Origin: Dehalococcoidia bacterium UBA1123
GTDB lineage: Bacteria; Chloroflexota; Dehalococcoidia; Lucifugimonadales; UBA1123
Length of the DNA: 48,359 nucleotides
Assembly: GCA_002313895.1 (NCBI GenBank)
Contig: DCAW01000173.1
Coordinates: forward strand, 1 to 48,359
Direction of reading: 5' to 3'
Position numbers and translations under genes: made by a program. Under the pieces are notes generated by a model, which did not search any database, was not told where the DNA came from, and saw nothing but the letters and a program-made list of their open reading frames with translations. Positions 40,843 to 48,359 of this stretch are shown here, one piece after another; the stretch's first letter is position 1, and each line of letters opens with the position of its first letter.

Positions 40843-42396
40843 CTACTTGCCGTTCTTGATGAAATCCGCGATTCGCTCGCCGATTACCATAGAGGTGACG
40901 TTGGTGTTGGCGCGGATGCAATCGGGCATGATCGAAGCATCGGCGACTCGAAGTCCTTCAAGTCCGCGAGCCTTGCCATACTGGTCAACAACTGCCATCT
41001 CATCCGAATCCGGCCCCATCTTGCAGGTGCCTGAAATATGGTGACTCGTCCGCACGTTTCGAAGGAGCCAGGCGTCTAGAGCGTCGTCGGATTCCGAGTC
41101 CGATTCGTCAGGGTCCATCGGCCCTTCGATTATGTCGGCCATGCCTGACTGCTTCGCGATGTCCAGGCAGATGCGGACAGACTCCCGCATTCGCGCTCTG
41201 TCCCAGTCCCCCACGAGGTAGTTGTAGTCCAGGTATGGTTGAACGCGAGGGTCGGAGTCCAGCAGGGCCATTTCCCCTGCGCCCTCGGCGAGGTATAAAC
41301 AAGCTACCATGCCATAGCCGTAAGGTTCGCTGAAGCTCTCGGCGTAGTACAACGACTTCCGACCGTGGGCGAAAGGATGGATAAGCATGTCATTGCGCTG
41401 GTCTGAACCTGTGGCAGTGTAACGCAGCAGAACCTGTATTCCGTGGGCCACCGATTGCTGTTCAGACCGCTCTTTCGTGTAGAACATGACCGGAGCTTGG
41501 GGATGGTCTCGAAGGTTCTTGCCGACACCGGGCGAGTCGTAAACCTGCGGCACGTCGAACCTGGCAAGTTGCTCGGCTGGCCCGACGCCGGATAGCAATA
41601 GTAGGTGCGGAGTGCCAATAGCCCCGGCCGACAGGATGATCTCTTCTCCTTCAACACTGAAGTCCCTGCCGCCGGAAACGCCCTGGATGCCAACAGCCCG
41701 ATTGCCGTCGAACACCACCTGACGAGCCTGGGAGTCGGACTGGATGGTGAGGTTGAGCCTGTCCCTCGTGGGAGCAAGATAGCCAATCGCTGTGCTCCAC
41801 CGGACGCGGTCCACCGTGTTGAGGGGCGTTGGGCCGACGCCCGTGGAGTCTGGATCGTTGTGGTCCGGCGAGTCGGCGAATCCCAGAGACCGGCAGGCGG
41901 CGTGCCAAGCCTGCTGGTCAGGAAGCCATCGTTCAGGAGGATCGCGGCGCACGATAATCGGCCCGTCCGAGCCGTGGAAGTCGCCTCGGAAATCGTTATC
42001 TCCCTCAATGCGTCGATGATATGGCATGAGGTTTTGCTGGCTCCACTCGTCGTTGCCCCAGCTTGCCCAGTCGTCGAAATCCTCCGGCGCGCCCCGCAGG
42101 AAAATCTGAGCGTTGACCGCGCTGGAGCCTCCAGTAACCCGACCGCGAGGAATGATCATCGACCTGCCGTCAGTCGCTCGCGCGACGAAGTGCGACCTGG
42201 TGGGGCTGGAGAGGCGGTCCGTGACGGTGGCATTCTCGCCATAACCCCACTTCACGTCATCAGGCAGCGTCGCGATGTTCGTATGATCCGGTCCGGCCTC
42301 CAACAGCAAAACACTGCGGTGCGAGTCCTCAGAGAGTCGGGCAGCCAGTATCGCTCCGGCAGACCCAGCGCCAACGATGATCGTGTCGTAATTCAA
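40843..42396 (-). CDS. GMC family FAD-dependent oxidoreductase
   Basis: A 517-residue glucose-methanol-choline oxidoreductase. FAD-binding YDTIIVGAGSAGAILAARLS at the start, PRGVTGGSSAVNAQIFLRG near 84-104 (GRVTGGSSAVN signature), ILSAGAIGTPHLLLLSGVGP near 255-275 (GMC signature 2), and the active-site end SHHISGTCKMGPDSDEMAVV with RVADASIMPDCIRANTNVTS, His and Asn as catalytic pair. It would oxidise a primary or secondary alcohol and pass electrons to oxygen or a quinone. Next to it are a 73-aa protein and, upstream, an alpha/beta hydrolase on the same strand. Confidence 0.95.
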   Translation of the reverse strand: MNYDTIIVGAGSAGAILAARLSEDSHRSVLLLEAGPDHTNIATLPDDVKWGYGENATVTDRLSSPTRSHFVARATDGRSMIIPRGRVTGGSSAVNAQIFLRGAPEDFDDWASWGNDEWSQQNLMPYHRRIEGDNDFRGDFHGSDGPIIVRRDPPERWLPDQQAWHAACRSLGFADSPDHNDPDSTGVGPTPLNTVDRVRWSTAIGYLAPTRDRLNLTIQSDSQARQVVFDGNRAVGIQGVSGGRDFSVEGEEIILSAGAIGTPHLLLLSGVGPAEQLARFDVPQVYDSPGVGKNLRDHPQAPVMFYTKERSEQQSVAHGIQVLLRYTATGSDQRNDMLIHPFAHGRKSLYYAESFSEPYGYGMVACLYLAEGAGEMALLDSDPRVQPYLDYNYLVGDWDRARMRESVRICLDIAKQSGMADIIEGPMDPDESDSESDDALDAWLLRNVRTSHHISGTCKMGPDSDEMAVVDQYGKARGLEGLRVADASIMPDCIRANTNVTSMVIGERIADFIKNGK

Positions 42397-42435
42397 TCTA
42401 TCCTCTTCTCGGTTTGGTTTGAGACACAGTTTAGC

Positions 42436-43260
42436 TTAATCGGCCAAAAACTCTCTGACGGCCGCTTCAAACTCCTCCGGCTTGTCCATCGGGACCGAGT
42501 GGCCTGCTCCCTTGATGGTTATAAAATGGCTGTTGGGGATGGCGTCGGCCATCGACTGAGCTTGGCCTGCAGACAGAACCTTGCTTTCGCCACCGCGGAC
42601 AATCAGGGTCGGGCACTGTATGAGGGCGATTTCTTCAGATAGGTCATCGGGGTTCCAGCTTTTGGGAGCGTCGGGGCTGTATTTCAGCGTCAGGCGCCTA
42701 CTGGATAGTTGGTAGGCGTTGTGTTCCATGCGGTGACGGATCATCTCATCAGTTGCGAAGGGATAGGTGTCGCGGGCGTCCACGACCATCTCCTCAATGG
42801 ACGAAAAATCCCTCTGGACGTTGACCAAGCGATTACGGACCTCCGGGTCGTACAGTAAATTCAGCGACGCCGGAACATCCACCGAGACCAGCTTATCCAC
42901 AAACTCAGGATGCCGGATGGCAACGGCCAGGGCGTTGTGCGCTCCCATCGAAAGGCCCATCAGCACGAAGCGAGCGATGCCCAGATGTTCGGCTAACGCC
43001 AAAACGTCGTCGACGAAATCTGCGGTCGTGTAGATGGGCGGATCGGGCCATGCGGTGTCGCCATGTCCCCGCTGGTCGAGGGCAATGACCCTGTATTCGC
43101 TCTGAAGCGCGCTCGCGAGCAGGTCCCAACTGTGGGCGTGGCTTTGAAGGCCGTGCAATAAGACGACTGGTGGACTGTCCTCGGCGCCCCATTCCAGATA
43201 GCTAAACTTTAATCCCCGCAGTTTAGCGGACTTCTGTCGGAACCCATCAACATTGATCAT
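42436..43260 (-). CDS. alpha/beta hydrolase
   Basis: A 274-residue alpha/beta hydrolase. PPVVLLHGLQSHAHSWDLLA near 29-48 supplies the oxyanion HG motif; nucleophile Ser in FVLMGLSMGAHNALAVAIRH near 98-117; acid in LIVRGGESKVL; and His in IKGAGHSVPMDKPEEF near 250. The group includes lactonases, esterases and C-C hydrolases; the substrate cannot be set. It is 39 bp upstream of the GMC oxidoreductase start, in the same direction, so the two likely act in one catabolic pathway, perhaps after lactone or ester formation from an alcohol. Confidence 0.9.
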   Translation of the reverse strand: MINVDGFRQKSAKLRGLKFSYLEWGAEDSPPVVLLHGLQSHAHSWDLLASALQSEYRVIALDQRGHGDTAWPDPPIYTTADFVDDVLALAEHLGIARFVLMGLSMGAHNALAVAIRHPEFVDKLVSVDVPASLNLLYDPEVRNRLVNVQRDFSSIEEMVVDARDTYPFATDEMIRHRMEHNAYQLSSRRLTLKYSPDAPKSWNPDDLSEEIALIQCPTLIVRGGESKVLSAGQAQSMADAIPNSHFITIKGAGHSVPMDKPEEFEAAVREFLAD

Positions 43261-43311
43261 ACGCCTTGCCCTCTTCTGTTTTGATGCACCGGCGTCCTAC
43301 GAGTCATGAAA

Positions 43312-43599
43312 TCAGTCCACCATGTCGAATCTCTCGGACGCTGCGGGCTGAGACCACAGCTCGGCCGCGCCTTCCATTGCGACGGCACGGGCTGGACTGG
43401 CGCGCCAACTGTCGTAGATTTCGTTGCTGTCCCAAGTCACAAGCGTTGTGATCTTGGTGGGGTCGGCACGGGAAATCATCGTCTGGCGGGTACCGTAGCC
43501 TGCATGTTTGCTCTGGGCCACGCCGTTTCCATCCAGCAATTTGCGGGCTTCCTCAATTTTGTCTGGCTTGGCCCAGTGGTGAGTTAATACGCCTATCAT
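43312..43599 (-). CDS. antibiotic biosynthesis monooxygenase (ABM)-like protein
   Basis: A 95-residue dimeric ferredoxin-like alpha+beta barrel protein: MIGVLTHHWAKPDKIEEARK, then QTMISRADPTKITTLVTWDS, and a final WRASPARAVAMEGAAELW helix. ABM-type proteins oxygenate aromatic polyketides or degrade haem; short relatives may be stress-related. ATG 43599 is chosen because AGGAGA lies upstream; a longer frame to 43680 is not supported by the family. It is 51 bp upstream of the alpha/beta hydrolase and is probably the first gene of the leftward unit ABM-hydrolase-GMC-73aa. Confidence 0.83.
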   Translation of the reverse strand: MIGVLTHHWAKPDKIEEARKLLDGNGVAQSKHAGYGTRQTMISRADPTKITTLVTWDSNEIYDSWRASPARAVAMEGAAELWSQPAASERFDMVD

Positions 43600-44277
43600 A
43601 TATTCTCCTGATTGTAATAGATGAATCGATTCTACAGCCTGTTTTGAAAAACATAACTTATTGCTCAATTTTCGCCACATCTTAGCGGTTTATTTATGGC
43701 AAAATATAGGCGGGTTGAGGGCGCTAAATATTTCGAGGCGACAGACGGACCTCATACGGATCGATCAAGATCGTGAGATCGTGAGGCTAACCAATGGCAC
43801 GTATTCTGCTGAAGTGGGAACTGGTCGATTGCGCTCAGTTTCTACAAATAATTCAGCAAGACCAAGTGATGAGCTCGTCTCCCTGACCTGAATTTCTTGC
43901 ATTTGACCAAATTGACCTTGATCTGAAAAGTTGCATCGCTTAATCAATAGCTAGATTATTCGCGAATTGAAGATATAATTTAAGCGTGTAAATCAATCAG
44001 GTGTTAACACGATTCTGGTGCGGCAAACACTGCGATATGCTAGGTTGGATAGGTGAAAAGCCTAGTTAAGTGAGAGTTACCGTGTCCGCAGTTTGCGGAG
44101 CGAGCAAATGGACATACTCTCTCTCAGCTGATGCGCGCAACTCAATATGATTTTTCATAAGTTGAGCGAGCGGCGGGTCGAATGGGTTTTGTACGACTTT
44201 TTCTGACGATAGTATTGCATTATCAGTTAACAATGCAGGAATTGTTAAATAATTGGTCATGATTATGCGCTAAAAGT
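43600..44277. other. long A/T-rich intergenic region with no gene seen
   Basis: About 680 bp between ABM-like (-) and the Lrp promoter (+). Richer in A+T than its surroundings. Short open frames (up to about 76 codons) do not resemble any family. A small hairpin TCCGCA-GTT-TGCGGA lies at 44085-44099, and CTAGG...CCTAG near 44040-44065 could pair. The region may hold regulatory sequence for the two flanking units, decayed genes or an unrecognised RNA; none can be asserted. Confidence 0.4.
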
Positions 44278-44307
44278 TTGACACAATTCGTAACGATTAG
44301 ATATAGT
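44278..44307 (+). promoter_or_regulatory. sigma-70-type promoter for the Lrp/AsnC gene
   Basis: TTGACA (44278-44283) and TATAGT (44302-44307) with an 18-base spacer; transcription would start near 44314, leaving a leader of about 27 bases before the start ATG 44341. The -35 is a perfect consensus. Lrp-type regulators often bind their own promoter; no clear operator was assigned. Confidence 0.65.
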
Positions 44308-44340
44308 GTGTTTGAATCAAAAAAGATAGGAAAAACATAA

Positions 44341-44796
44341 ATGGATCAACTGGACGTCAGGATTATCACACACCTCCAAAAGGATGGCACATCCACCAAT
44401 GCGGGTATCGCCCGACAGGTGGGAGTGAGTGAGGAAACGGTGCGCCGTCGTCTCAAAAGGCTGATGAGCGAGGAGTTCATCAAAGTCGTGGCTGTGCCGG
44501 ACGCCTCGCGGATGGGTTACGAGTCCCAGGTAATTATCGGTCTTCAGGTCGACGCGGACAAAGTCGACGCTGTAGGTGACCAACTGGCCGAGATGACGGA
44601 AGTTACCTGGGTTTCGGTCACGACCGGTTCCTTCGACATATTCGCCTGGGCAACGCTCAAGTCCTCCGAAGTGCTAAGCGACTTCCTACGCAAGCGAGTC
44701 GGAGTCATACCGGGCGTCCGAAAGATGGAAACGTTCATCAACCTGGCTAGCAAGAAAGAAGAGTTCGGCATCAACATGGAGTCGGTGACTCTATAA
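44341..44796 (+). CDS. Lrp/AsnC family transcriptional regulator
   Basis: A 151-residue Lrp/AsnC regulator. The N-terminal winged helix-turn-helix reads DQLDVRIITHLQKDGTSTNA, GIARQVGVSEETVRRRLKRL near residues 2-41; the C-terminal RAM/effector domain, GLQVDADKVDAVGDQLAEM, VTTGSFDIFAWATLKSSEVL and VIPGVRKMETFINL. Family members form octamers that sense amino acids and repress or activate transport and metabolism. The gene has a consensus promoter and a good terminator, so it is a single transcription unit. What it controls is not evident; the neighbouring GreA gene has its own promoter. Confidence 0.93.
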   Translation: MDQLDVRIITHLQKDGTSTNAGIARQVGVSEETVRRRLKRLMSEEFIKVVAVPDASRMGYESQVIIGLQVDADKVDAVGDQLAEMTEVTWVSVTTGSFDIFAWATLKSSEVLSDFLRKRVGVIPGVRKMETFINLASKKEEFGINMESVTL

Positions 44797-44806
44797 CTGT
44801 CCGCAT

Positions 44807-44831
44807 CGCCTCCGGAGAAAGGAGGCGTTTT
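44807..44831 (+). terminator. Rho-independent terminator after the Lrp gene
   Basis: CGCCTCC (44807-44813) / GGAGGCG (44821-44827) form a perfect 7-bp stem with loop GGAGAAA, followed by TTTT. It is 10 bp after the Lrp stop. Confidence 0.85.
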
Positions 44832-45054
44832 CGCTTGAGGAGAGATGAGCTGATCGCTCCAACCTTCTTGTGACAACAGCCAGCGGTTGAATTAACGACC
44901 GAACTAGAAGGCTTTGATTGTCACTGAATTCGCGGGCCGAAGTAATTTTTGGTCGTGACCAGGAGATTCGGCTTGCGATAGCGTGTGGGATATCGGGCCT
45001 CAATGTTGATCGATTCCAATGGATTAGTACGTTTGTACGTCTTTCGCATTGCGT

Positions 45055-45084
45055 TTGACAGGCACTCCAGGCTTTCCGTAACAT
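45055..45084 (+). promoter_or_regulatory. promoter upstream of the GreA-type gene
   Basis: TTGACA (45055-45060) and TAACAT (45079-45084), spacer 18 bases, placing the transcription start about 28 bases before the TTG start at 45119. The -35 is perfect; the -10 is weak. The 223 bases between the Lrp terminator and this promoter contain no gene. Confidence 0.5.
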
Positions 45085-45118
45085 GGTCAAGTGAACAATT
45101 CCTGGGGGTGAGCATACG

Positions 45119-45925
45119 TTGAATTCGAATGAGCCGAAGACGCTCCTCGAAATTGTGGGGTTATATGTTGGGTCGCTCAAAGAAAACGACGAAGCGACTC
45201 ACAAAGAACTGTATCGATTCGTCAACTGGTGCGGGCCTGAGAGACCCTTATCTCAGATGGTTCCTGCTCTCATAGGTGGATACGCTGACAGCGTGGCCGG
45301 CACTGGCACGACTCCCCTGGCGGCGGAACGTCTCCAGGTAGTCCGAAAATTCCTCACATACGCCCGAAAAAAGGGCATCATCGAAATTAATCTTGCTCAA
45401 CACGTCAGAGTTCGCAAGGCTCGGACCCGCAAGGGAGCGGGCGGCCAGATTGTTGATAATGACCAGGTCGAATTGACCAAGCAGGGCCACAAAAAAATGG
45501 TCACCCAACTCGCAGAACTTAAAGGCCAGCGCGCGCCCCTCGCCTTGGAGATTCAGAAAGCCGCAGCGGACAAAGATGTCCGCGAAAACTCCCCTCTCGA
45601 AGCCGCCCGTGAGCAGTTGGGTCAGGTTGAGGCCGGAATCCGAAAGATCGAAAGCACGCTGATAAAAGCAGTCCTAATCGACGACAGTGGCAAGTTCAAG
45701 TCACTGACAGTCCAACGCGGCACCGCAGTGTGGGTCCAAGACGTTAAGTCCGGCAAAAAGTTCAAATATACCGTCGTGGACGCTTCTGAAGCCAACCCTC
45801 TGGAGTCGAAAATCTCTGACGTGTCGCCGCTCGGCAAAGTGTTCCTTGGACAACATGCAGGACAACAAGTTGAAGCAAAGACGCCCAGCGGGACCGTCAA
45901 CTACAAAATCCTGGAGATCGCCTGA
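45119..45925 (+). CDS. GreA/GreB-type elongation factor fused to an N-terminal recombinase SAM-like domain
   Basis: A 268-residue fusion. Residues 1-100 resemble the SAM-like core-binding domain of tyrosine recombinases: LLEIVGLYVGSLKENDEATH, LYRFVNWCGPERPLSQMVPA, AERLQVVRKFLTYARKKGI. There is no recombinase catalytic domain. From about 118 it is GreA: VELTKQGHKKMVTQLAELKG, a coiled coil through DKDVRENSPLEAAREQLGQV with acidic residues at the tip (D, E), then the FKBP-like C-terminal domain ESKISDVSPLGKVFLGQHAG, PSGTVNYKILEIA. GreA rescues backtracked RNA polymerase by inserting the coiled-coil tip into its secondary channel. TTG 45119 is the start, with GGGGGTGAG upstream. Confidence 0.85.
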   Translation: MNSNEPKTLLEIVGLYVGSLKENDEATHKELYRFVNWCGPERPLSQMVPALIGGYADSVAGTGTTPLAAERLQVVRKFLTYARKKGIIEINLAQHVRVRKARTRKGAGGQIVDNDQVELTKQGHKKMVTQLAELKGQRAPLALEIQKAAADKDVRENSPLEAAREQLGQVEAGIRKIESTLIKAVLIDDSGKFKSLTVQRGTAVWVQDVKSGKKFKYTVVDASEANPLESKISDVSPLGKVFLGQHAGQQVEAKTPSGTVNYKILEIA

Positions 45926-45958
45926 CCGATCCAGGGAGTCCAAATAACTAGAAAATCT

Positions 45959-45986
45959 AAGGCTGCTAACGTGGCCTTTTATTTTT
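45959..45986 (+). terminator. weak terminator after the GreA-type gene
   Basis: AAGGC (45959-45963) / GCCTT (45974-45978) followed by TTATTTTT. Stem is only 5 bp but the T-rich tail is good. It lies 34 bp beyond the stop. Confidence 0.5.
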
Positions 45987-46120
45987 GCCCGAAATATCGT
46001 CAGATTGGGATGTCGTGTATTATGTGTCTCGGACGAATTGTCCTATGATTATCGCGTTGTCGGCCCGATGCCGATGCGCGTTGCAATTCCGAGTTGTTCG
46101 ATAAACGGAGCAGGCAGAAT

Positions 46121-48359
46121 ATGACATCTCAGGTGAGCGAATCTGATACAAAGTCCTTGGTTGATGACCTGAGCAAACAGGTATCCGGCGAGGTGCGTTT
46201 CGACAAAATGTCCCGCGTGCTATACAGCACCGACGCCAGCATGTACCAGATTGAGCCCATCGGCGTCGTGATTCCCAGGGACGCCGAGGATGTCATCGCA
46301 GTCGTGGAGACCGCAAACCGTCATAACGTCACCGTTCTTCCTCGGGGCGGCGGCACGTCCCTTGCTGGGCAGACCGTCGGTCAGTCGATCGTTATAGATT
46401 TCTCAAAATACATGAGGAACATAATTGAGGTGAACGAGGAGGAACAGTGGGTTCGCACCGAGCCGGGCATCGTTCTGGACGTGCTGAACCATGAACTCAG
46501 AGGAACCGGATTGCTGTTCTCGCCCGACCCCAGCACCAGCAACCGAAGCAACATCGGCGGCGCTCTGGGCAACAACTCCTGCGGAGCTCACTCCATCATA
46601 TGGGGCAAGACCGTCGATAATGTTCACGAGATGGACGTTGTGCTTTCCGACGGCCAGACGACTCGATTCTCCCAATTGGATGGCTCGGCGTTGGAAACCA
46701 GGATGCGAGCCTCCGGTTTGGAAGGCGACATTTATCGCAAGCTGTTCGAGATTGGCGACGCCAACCGAGACGAGATTCTGGCCCGTTATCCTAAGATTCA
46801 GCGTCGCGTTTCAGGCTACAACCTGGACGAGTTCGTGGGCGGCTCCGATTTCAACATGGCCCGTTTCGTTGTCGGGTCTGAGGGCACTCTTGTCACTATT
46901 ACCGAGGCCAAGCTCAAGCTAGTGGCGAGACCGAAATTCACCGCCCTGGGTGTTCTGCACTGCAACGAGTTGATGGAAGCGATGGAAGCGACCGTCGCGG
47001 TCTTGGAAATGAACCCGTCGGCAGTGGAACTTATTGGCAGCATGATCCTGCGACAGGCAAAGAGCAACCTTGCGTACTCACGCATCACTGATTTCATCGA
47101 CGGCGACCCCGAAGCCATTTTGGCAATTGAGATGGTCGGAGACACTGAGGCCGAGGTCGTTTCCAAGTTGGATGTGCTCGAAGAGCGAATCAAAAAAGAT
47201 CGGCTTGGTTATTCGCTAATCCGCATGATGGACCCGGCGGAACAGAACAAGGTCTGGGACGTTCGCAGGGCCGGACTGGGCCTGATGATGAACGTGCCCG
47301 GCGACGCCAAGCCTCTGCCGTACGTCGAAGACACCGCCGTTGCCCCAGAGGTGTTGCCAGAGTTCGTAAAGCGCTTCGATGAGATCGTCAAGAATCACGG
47401 CACTGAGGCAGGATACTATGGCCACGCCAGCGTTGGGTGCCTCCACATAAGACCCTTGATCGACCTCAAGCGTCAAGACGGCGTTGACCGCATGGTCGCC
47501 ATTGCCGAAGAGATCAGCGACCTCGTGCTGGAGTTCGGAGGCTCGATGAGCGGAGAGCACGGCGACGGCCTTGTGCGATCTGGATTCAACGAGAAGATGT
47601 TCGGCCCCCAGATTTATGATGCCTTCCGGGAGGTCAAGAGGGCATTCGACCCCAACGGCATCATGAATCCTGGCAAGATCGTCGATTCACCTCCAATGAC
47701 AGACAACCTCAGAATCAACCCAGAATATCGCACGATTCCTGTGGAAACCGCATTCAATTTCTCTCAAGAAGGCAGTCTTGCCCACAGCATCGAGATGTGC
47801 AACGGGCAAGGAGCGTGCCGCAAGGTGCTAGGTGGGACGATGTGTCCCTCCTACATGGTCACGCGGGATGAGGAACATTCGACCAGAGGACGGGCCAACG
47901 CTCTGCGCGCTGCCATGTCTGGAGCGCTTCCTACCGGGTCATTAACCAGTGAGCGGCTTTATCAAGTTCTGGACTTGTGCCTTGAATGCAAGGGTTGCAT
48001 GGCCGAGTGTCCGTCGAATGTGGATATGGCGAAGATCAAGTATGAGTTTCTTAATCAGTATCATCAGGCCAACGGATACCCTCTGCGGAACCAGATATTC
48101 GGCAATATCGCGGCATTGAGCAAGTGGGGTTCGTTTTTCGCTCCGGTTTCTAACTGGGCGAATAATCTGGGCGTCACCAAGAAAATGCTGAAAACCCAGA
48201 TGGGCATCGACCCGCGCCGGCAACTGCCTAAATTCGCCAGCCAAACTTTCACTCAATGGTTCAAGGCCAGAGGCGGCTCTCCAGATTCAGCCGCCGAGAG
48301 GGGTCAGGTTGTCCTGTTTCCAGACACGTTCACTAATTACAACCACCCGGAACTGGGCC
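46121..48359 (+). CDS. FAD-binding 2-hydroxyacid dehydrogenase (GlcD-type) fused to Fe-S (GlcF-type) domain, 3' end outside window
   Basis: ATG 46121 opens a frame with no stop to the window end (746 codons). N-terminal half, a PCMH-type FAD domain: PIGVVIPRDAEDVIAVVETA, LPRGGGTSLAGQTVG near 85-99, FSPDPSTSNRSNIGGALGNN and SCGAHSIIWGKTVDNVHEMD, then FVVGSEGTLVTITEAKLKLV, and EHGDGLVRSGFN near 484. Fe-S part: CNGQGACRKVLGGTMCP near 559-575 and CLECKGCMAECPSNVD near 618-633, two CxxCxxC-type clusters. It oxidises a D-2-hydroxyacid such as glycolate, lactate or 2-hydroxyglutarate and passes electrons to the membrane chain. The CCG domain of the GlcF part would follow past the window edge. Confidence 0.93.
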   Translation, partial: MTSQVSESDTKSLVDDLSKQVSGEVRFDKMSRVLYSTDASMYQIEPIGVVIPRDAEDVIAVVETANRHNVTVLPRGGGTSLAGQTVGQSIVIDFSKYMRNIIEVNEEEQWVRTEPGIVLDVLNHELRGTGLLFSPDPSTSNRSNIGGALGNNSCGAHSIIWGKTVDNVHEMDVVLSDGQTTRFSQLDGSALETRMRASGLEGDIYRKLFEIGDANRDEILARYPKIQRRVSGYNLDEFVGGSDFNMARFVVGSEGTLVTITEAKLKLVARPKFTALGVLHCNELMEAMEATVAVLEMNPSAVELIGSMILRQAKSNLAYSRITDFIDGDPEAILAIEMVGDTEAEVVSKLDVLEERIKKDRLGYSLIRMMDPAEQNKVWDVRRAGLGLMMNVPGDAKPLPYVEDTAVAPEVLPEFVKRFDEIVKNHGTEAGYYGHASVGCLHIRPLIDLKRQDGVDRMVAIAEEISDLVLEFGGSMSGEHGDGLVRSGFNEKMFGPQIYDAFREVKRAFDPNGIMNPGKIVDSPPMTDNLRINPEYRTIPVETAFNFSQEGSLAHSIEMCNGQGACRKVLGGTMCPSYMVTRDEEHSTRGRANALRAAMSGALPTGSLTSERLYQVLDLCLECKGCMAECPSNVDMAKIKYEFLNQYHQANGYPLRNQIFGNIAALSKWGSFFAPVSNWANNLGVTKKMLKTQMGIDPRRQLPKFASQTFTQWFKARGGSPDSAAERGQVVLFPDTFTNYNHPELG

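Noticed and set aside
44085..44099. Small hairpin TCCGCA-GTT-TGCGGA as a riboswitch
   Set aside because: Only six base pairs and no conserved aptamer core visible; insufficient to call.
1..48359. tRNA, rRNA or CRISPR array
   Set aside because: No T-loop or anticodon-type cloverleaf, no rRNA core and no regularly spaced repeats were found on either strand.
1..48359. Prophage, transposase or integrase gene
   Set aside because: No transposase, phage structural or catalytic recombinase motif is present; the recombinase-like part in the GreA gene lacks the catalytic domain.

Overview
The window reads as a chromosomal segment of an uncultured, probably marine Chloroflexota bacterium, most likely of the SAR202/Dehalococcoidia kind. 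No rRNA or tRNA gene is present, so this rests on gene content: a PspA-PspAA/PspAB envelope-stress locus, many short-chain dehydrogenases, a GMC oxidoreductase, an FAD/Fe-S 2-hydroxyacid dehydrogenase, an orphan NMT1-like binding protein, paired small MaoC proteins, and an ASKHA-ferredoxin protein. Treat the taxon as inference.

Layout. 1-2.9 kb: a broken CocE-type hydrolase, then the envelope-stress locus (59-aa membrane peptide, pspA, pspAA on +; a deletion-relic htpX and pspAB on -). 3.2-9.9 kb (+): aldo/keto reductase, AlkD-like protein, a 1206-aa FtsX-type permease, DNA polymerase III delta', a PSP1-like small protein. 9.9-12.3 kb (-): HNH endonuclease, CvpA, a HesB-like gene with an in-frame TGA, a receiver-like protein. 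12.5-17.3 kb (+): M16 peptidase, NMT1-like protein, NUDIX hydrolase, ferredoxin reductase-like protein. 17.3-24 kb: SDRs, a PHP-MaoC-MaoC operon, a frameshifted CDF exporter, MFS transporter, esterase-like hydrolase. 24.3-27.2 kb: gatA, gatC and aspartate dehydrogenase. 27-35 kb: diheme cytochrome c, CinA-like protein, zinc ribbons, SDRs, phosphatase, YbaK, broken macro-domain gene. 35-44 kb: multicopper oxidase remnant, 2-hydroxyacid dehydrogenase, ASKHA-ferredoxin protein, SRPBCC protein, a ruined adenylate cyclase, GMC oxidase, alpha/beta hydrolase, monooxygenase-like protein. 44.3 kb to the end: Lrp regulator, a GreA with an N-terminal recombinase-like domain, and an FAD/Fe-S dehydrogenase running off the end.

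The genes suggest an aerobic or microaerobic heterotroph oxidising diverse small organic substrates (alcohols, hydroxyacids, acyl-CoA-type intermediates) alongside ordinary housekeeping.

The most striking property is the density of damaged genes, about ten in 48 kb. Most single-base frameshifts fall in homopolymer runs, which points to sequencing error or slippage. The in-frame stops, the internal deletion of htpX, the truncated multicopper oxidase and the lost catalytic residues are not explained that way. The best candidate for something new is the HesB-like gene at 11476-11784: its only interruption is a TGA followed at selenocysteine-like spacing by a small perfect hairpin.
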